Assembly (NCBI GenBank): GCA_963783085.1
Contig: CAWAMJ010000014.1
Location: 62,001 to 126,000, forward strand
Direction: 5' to 3'
Source of the DNA: CAVYUC01 sp963783085
GTDB lineage: Bacteria > Bacteroidota > Bacteroidia > Bacteroidales > Prolixibacteraceae
Length of the DNA: 64,000 nucleotides
Below, in pieces: positions 61,528 through 64,000 of this stretch. Both the position numbers and the translations under genes were made by a program. The first letter of the stretch is position 1; each line of letters starts with the position of its first letter. The notes under the pieces were generated by a model. It saw nothing but the letters and a program-made list of their open reading frames with translations, made no database searches and was not told the origin of the DNA.

Positions 61528-62901
61528 TTATAACCGGATGTAATTTGTTCCGTACGGATACCGCTGCGGGCGGCTCAACATGGAATTCGCCACGTCATTA
61601 TCAACAAATTTTTCAGCTTCCGGATCCCAACGCAAAACCCCCGGTATTTTCATTGCGATGTGGCTAACCAGGCAAACCGTACATGCCCTGTGCCCGATTT
61701 CAACCGGCGAAATGGGTTGTTTGCGTGACTGTACGCAATCCAGCCAGTTGCCGTGTTGTTCGTCGCTCACATATAAATGAATTTCATTTTCACCGATTTG
61801 CGATTTTAAAATATCTTCGTTGCTGGCATCGAGCGCTTTTGTGCTTCCTTCGGGAATTGGATCAGAAGCGGTTGCGCGATATGCGCCGCGGGTAACAAAT
61901 ACCCATCCTTTGTCACCTTCGTAGCGAATACCATTTGGAAAACCTCCGCTGGTATAAACTGTAATTCCGTTGGCATATTCGTGTTTTACCATAAAGTCGC
62001 CGTGTACATTCCAACTGCCTGATTTTGGGAATTCTGCCACCGCTTCAACTGATATCGGACCGGTATATTCAGTATCCATTCCCCAGGCTGCGGAATCGTA
62101 ATGGTGCTGTCCCCAGCCGGTAATCATGCCTGCCCCGTAATTTTCATGGCGCAGCCAACCGGGCCGGCCATAGCCTTGCTGAGGATGGACCAACTGCTCG
62201 GTATAAGGAATTTCAGGAGTTGATCCCAGCCACATTTCGAAATTCAGATTGGATGGTACGGCCATTTCTTCGAACAGCGGTCCGGCAGGATCACCAGGTA
62301 ACCCTATTTTTACCGTATGGACTTTCCCGATCCGTCCGTTTCTTACCAACTCGGCTGCACGCCGGAACTGGGGCGAAGAACGCTGCTGAGTACCAACCTG
62401 AAGAATTACACCCTGCCGGTGCACAATATCGCTGAGCAAACGACCTTCTGCAATGGTCAGCGAAGTAGGCTTTTGCAGGTAAATATCTTTTCCGGCCAGG
62501 GCTGCTTCTATTGCTGGCTGTGAATGCCAGTGGTCGGGTGTGCTGATGACGACTGCATCGATGTCTTTGTTTAGCAGCATTTCCTTATAGTCGTCATACA
62601 TTTTTAAATCTACCGCATTATTGCTGCCCGTTTTTTTGTTGTAGTAATCTTCGATTAGTTTTTTACCGTCTTTCATACGGTTGGTGTCCAAATCGGAAAC
62701 CGCAACATATTGTGCGACGTCGTGCTGCCAGACACCGGGCATATCATGTCCGCGCGCAATTCGCCCGCAGCCAATATGCCCAACGTTTATTTTGTTACTT
62801 GGTGCATTTTTACCAAAAACCGACGATGGTACTATGGTTGGGACAATCATTGCTCCTGCAGTTGCAGCACTGGCTTTTTTAAGAAAATTTCTTCGTTTCA
62901 T
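61528..62901 (-). CDS. Tat-exported Gfo/Idh/MocA-family oxidoreductase
   Basis: This 457-residue protein has a twin-arginine signal (MKRRNFLKKASAATAGAMIV). The Rossmann motif is VGHIGCGRIARGHD, and the EKP motif reads LQKPTSLTIAEGR, with glutamine in place of glutamate, a change seen in secreted members. YGAGMITGWGQHHYDSAAWG and GHRACTVCLVSHIAMKIPG belong to the C-terminal domain. It is the most similar in layout to the oxidoreductase at 37247. Likely role is redox conversion of a sugar or inositol-like compound in the periplasm, perhaps from the nutrient taken up by the SusCD systems. Confidence 0.87.
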   Translation of the reverse strand: MKRRNFLKKASAATAGAMIVPTIVPSSVFGKNAPSNKINVGHIGCGRIARGHDMPGVWQHDVAQYVAVSDLDTNRMKDGKKLIEDYYNKKTGSNNAVDLKMYDDYKEMLLNKDIDAVVISTPDHWHSQPAIEAALAGKDIYLQKPTSLTIAEGRLLSDIVHRQGVILQVGTQQRSSPQFRRAAELVRNGRIGKVHTVKIGLPGDPAGPLFEEMAVPSNLNFEMWLGSTPEIPYTEQLVHPQQGYGRPGWLRHENYGAGMITGWGQHHYDSAAWGMDTEYTGPISVEAVAEFPKSGSWNVHGDFMVKHEYANGITVYTSGGFPNGIRYEGDKGWVFVTRGAYRATASDPIPEGSTKALDASNEDILKSQIGENEIHLYVSDEQHGNWLDCVQSRKQPISPVEIGHRACTVCLVSHIAMKIPGVLRWDPEAEKFVDNDVANSMLSRPQRYPYGTNYIRL

Positions 62902-63006
62902 GTGGTGTATTTTTAACTGTTGTATTGGTTATTTCGCATTTCTGTGTTCTTTAAGTATTGGCTGGAAGCGGGAACCTGTCCATTCCAGTTTCAATCTTCA
63001 TTTTCT

Positions 63007-63048
63007 CCTGCTTGCAGCTTGAAGCTTGCGGCTTGTAGCTTGCAGCTT
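63007..63048. repeat. Six tandem heptamers
   Basis: On the minus strand six seven-base units of the form AAGCTNC or a one- to two-base variant follow each other without gaps (AAGCTGC, AAGCTAC, AAGCCGC, AAGCTTC, AAGCTGC, AAGCAGG). It lies in the short gap between the PmoA-like gene and the Gfo/Idh gene. Confidence 0.8.
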
Positions 63049-63053
63049 CCATC

Positions 63054-63947
63054 TTATTCTTCCCTAAACCGCTCAAACTCCTCCGCAATCCGTGCTTCTT
63101 TTTCATCTCCTGAATGTATTAACACCCTGTACCTCAATTTTATTGTCTCGCCCTTTTTCAATTGAATATTTTCACCATTTTCAGGCCAGTACATTGGTGT
63201 AGGCGAGAAAAATCCATAGTCGCGGGTAAACCACGACGCCGGAAACCATTCATTTGAAGGGTGCTGTAAAATAGCCATTCCTTCCTTTTTGCCCATCCTG
63301 TCGCCATAATAATCCATCCATGCCGAATGTTTTCCAAACGTTCCTTTTTCACTGGTATCGCCTTCTGCGTTTATCATTATTCCCCCGTTAATTACGGCCA
63401 AATCCGGATCCATCCTGGCGCTAAAAAGCGAGTGGTTTGTTTTTCCGATGGTGACGTCCATCAGCATAACCATTTCAATTTCAAAATCGATTTGGTACTT
63501 GTCCGGTGAAGGCGCCGAAACCGTTATTTTTCGCTTGTCGATTATTGGTGAGTCAGCTTCCGGCCGGCGCCAAACACACTCATTTTCAACCACTGCTTTA
63601 TTTCCACCCGTTTCCACAATATCGGCCCGGAGTGAAATAATCTGGCCGCGTTCCAGCCCCTCCTGCCAGTAATTGCCGCCATTTACCTTATCGCAACCAA
63701 AAAAGAGCGAACTGTGGTGCGGATAATTGGCGTTTCGCATGGAAGTGACGCTTGCATTGGAAGGACCATTCACCGGAAAGAAAAACGGGTATTTTTCGTT
63801 TTCGGATAGAATGTAACTCGTAAAAAGATTTCCGTCGATTCTGAATTCGATTTTGTCGCCCACTTTTTCGGCGGTGACCTTTGGTTGTCCTGTTGCCACA
63901 ACTATTGTGGTTAAAATAATAAAATAGAGCAACGTAATTTTTTTCAT
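63054..63947 (-). CDS. PmoA-family secreted protein
   Basis: This 297-residue protein starts with a signal peptide (TLLYFIILTTIVVATGQ). It matches the PF14100 family, named after methane oxygenase PmoA but in Bacteroidota mostly found in polysaccharide loci: KYPFFFPVNGPSNASVTSMR, YPHHSSLFFGCDKVNGGNYW, then the beta-rich tail LKKGETIKLRYRVLIHSGD. The HHSSLFFG segment is the family hallmark. Its fold resembles aldose-epimerase-type beta-sandwiches, so a sugar-binding or -modifying role is plausible. It sits upstream of the Gfo/Idh gene, and methane oxidation is not implied. Confidence 0.8.
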   Translation of the reverse strand: MKKITLLYFIILTTIVVATGQPKVTAEKVGDKIEFRIDGNLFTSYILSENEKYPFFFPVNGPSNASVTSMRNANYPHHSSLFFGCDKVNGGNYWQEGLERGQIISLRADIVETGGNKAVVENECVWRRPEADSPIIDKRKITVSAPSPDKYQIDFEIEMVMLMDVTIGKTNHSLFSARMDPDLAVINGGIMINAEGDTSEKGTFGKHSAWMDYYGDRMGKKEGMAILQHPSNEWFPASWFTRDYGFFSPTPMYWPENGENIQLKKGETIKLRYRVLIHSGDEKEARIAEEFERFREE

Positions 63948-64000
63948 TCTGTTTAAACTTTAATTTTTCTTGATGTAGTCACTGATTCACAGATTTTTAC

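Noticed and set aside
63054..63947. Methane monooxygenase subunit as literal function of the PmoA-family protein
   Set aside because: The family name is historical; context is a SusCD nutrient locus and no copper-enzyme subunits are present.

Overview
The window reads as a chromosomal segment of a Bacteroidota bacterium. Supporting signs are a T9SS type A sorting domain, two SusC/SusD pairs, -7 boxes of the TAnnTTTG type, few Shine-Dalgarno sites, and the family-typical PurM, CNNM/CBS and coaX-lptC arrangements. Sulfatases and exported Gfo/Idh oxidoreductases point to a marine or sediment polysaccharide degrader, plausibly Marinilabiliales/Prolixibacteraceae-like; that placement is inference.

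Layout. 1-2657: tail of an LDH2-type dehydrogenase, then a secreted VIT-domain protein. 3050-8554: complete RND efflux operon (adaptor, permease, TolC). 8700-19008: a long run nadB-nadC-coaX-OMP-TPR-lptC-CNNM/CBS-SurA-like, joining NAD and CoA synthesis with envelope biogenesis. 19198-21395: gpmI and a DUF3109 protein. 21484-27999: an accessory locus that looks like a chaperone-usher analogue: three related secreted subunits (the first with a frameshift), a two-domain chaperone-like protein, a 1004-residue barrel protein with NEW3-like domains in front and a SPOR domain behind, and a fourth divergent small secreted protein. It carries its own phased repeats and leader hairpins. This is the best candidate for an undescribed system.

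28102-31217 (minus strand): a lipoprotein sulfatase with HEAT repeats, a VOC protein and an HD hydrolase. 31401-37152: fadD-like, purM, prfA and pyrF, with a DUF4160/DUF2442 pair set between prfA and pyrF and bracketed by inverted GC-rich repeats. 37247-40309: divergent Tat-type Gfo/Idh oxidoreductase and sulfatase. 40411-40706: three tRNA genes (Gly, Leu, Gly). 40860-44875: divergent mutS and a RicT/PSP1 protein. 44917-46881: a gene-poor decayed island ending at tRNA-Phe, with a RelB/YafQ-like toxin-antitoxin pair, an integrase tail and a hicA remnant. 47106-48973: M16 peptidase and O-methyltransferase.

49035-63947 (minus strand): a nutrient-uptake locus with a PmoA-family protein, a Tat-type Gfo/Idh protein, two successive SusC/SusD pairs and a lipoprotein Gfo/Idh-like protein. 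No glycoside hydrolase or polysaccharide lyase is visible here, so any degradative enzymes of this locus lie outside the window or elsewhere. Most transcription units end in clear hairpin terminators, which define the operons well.
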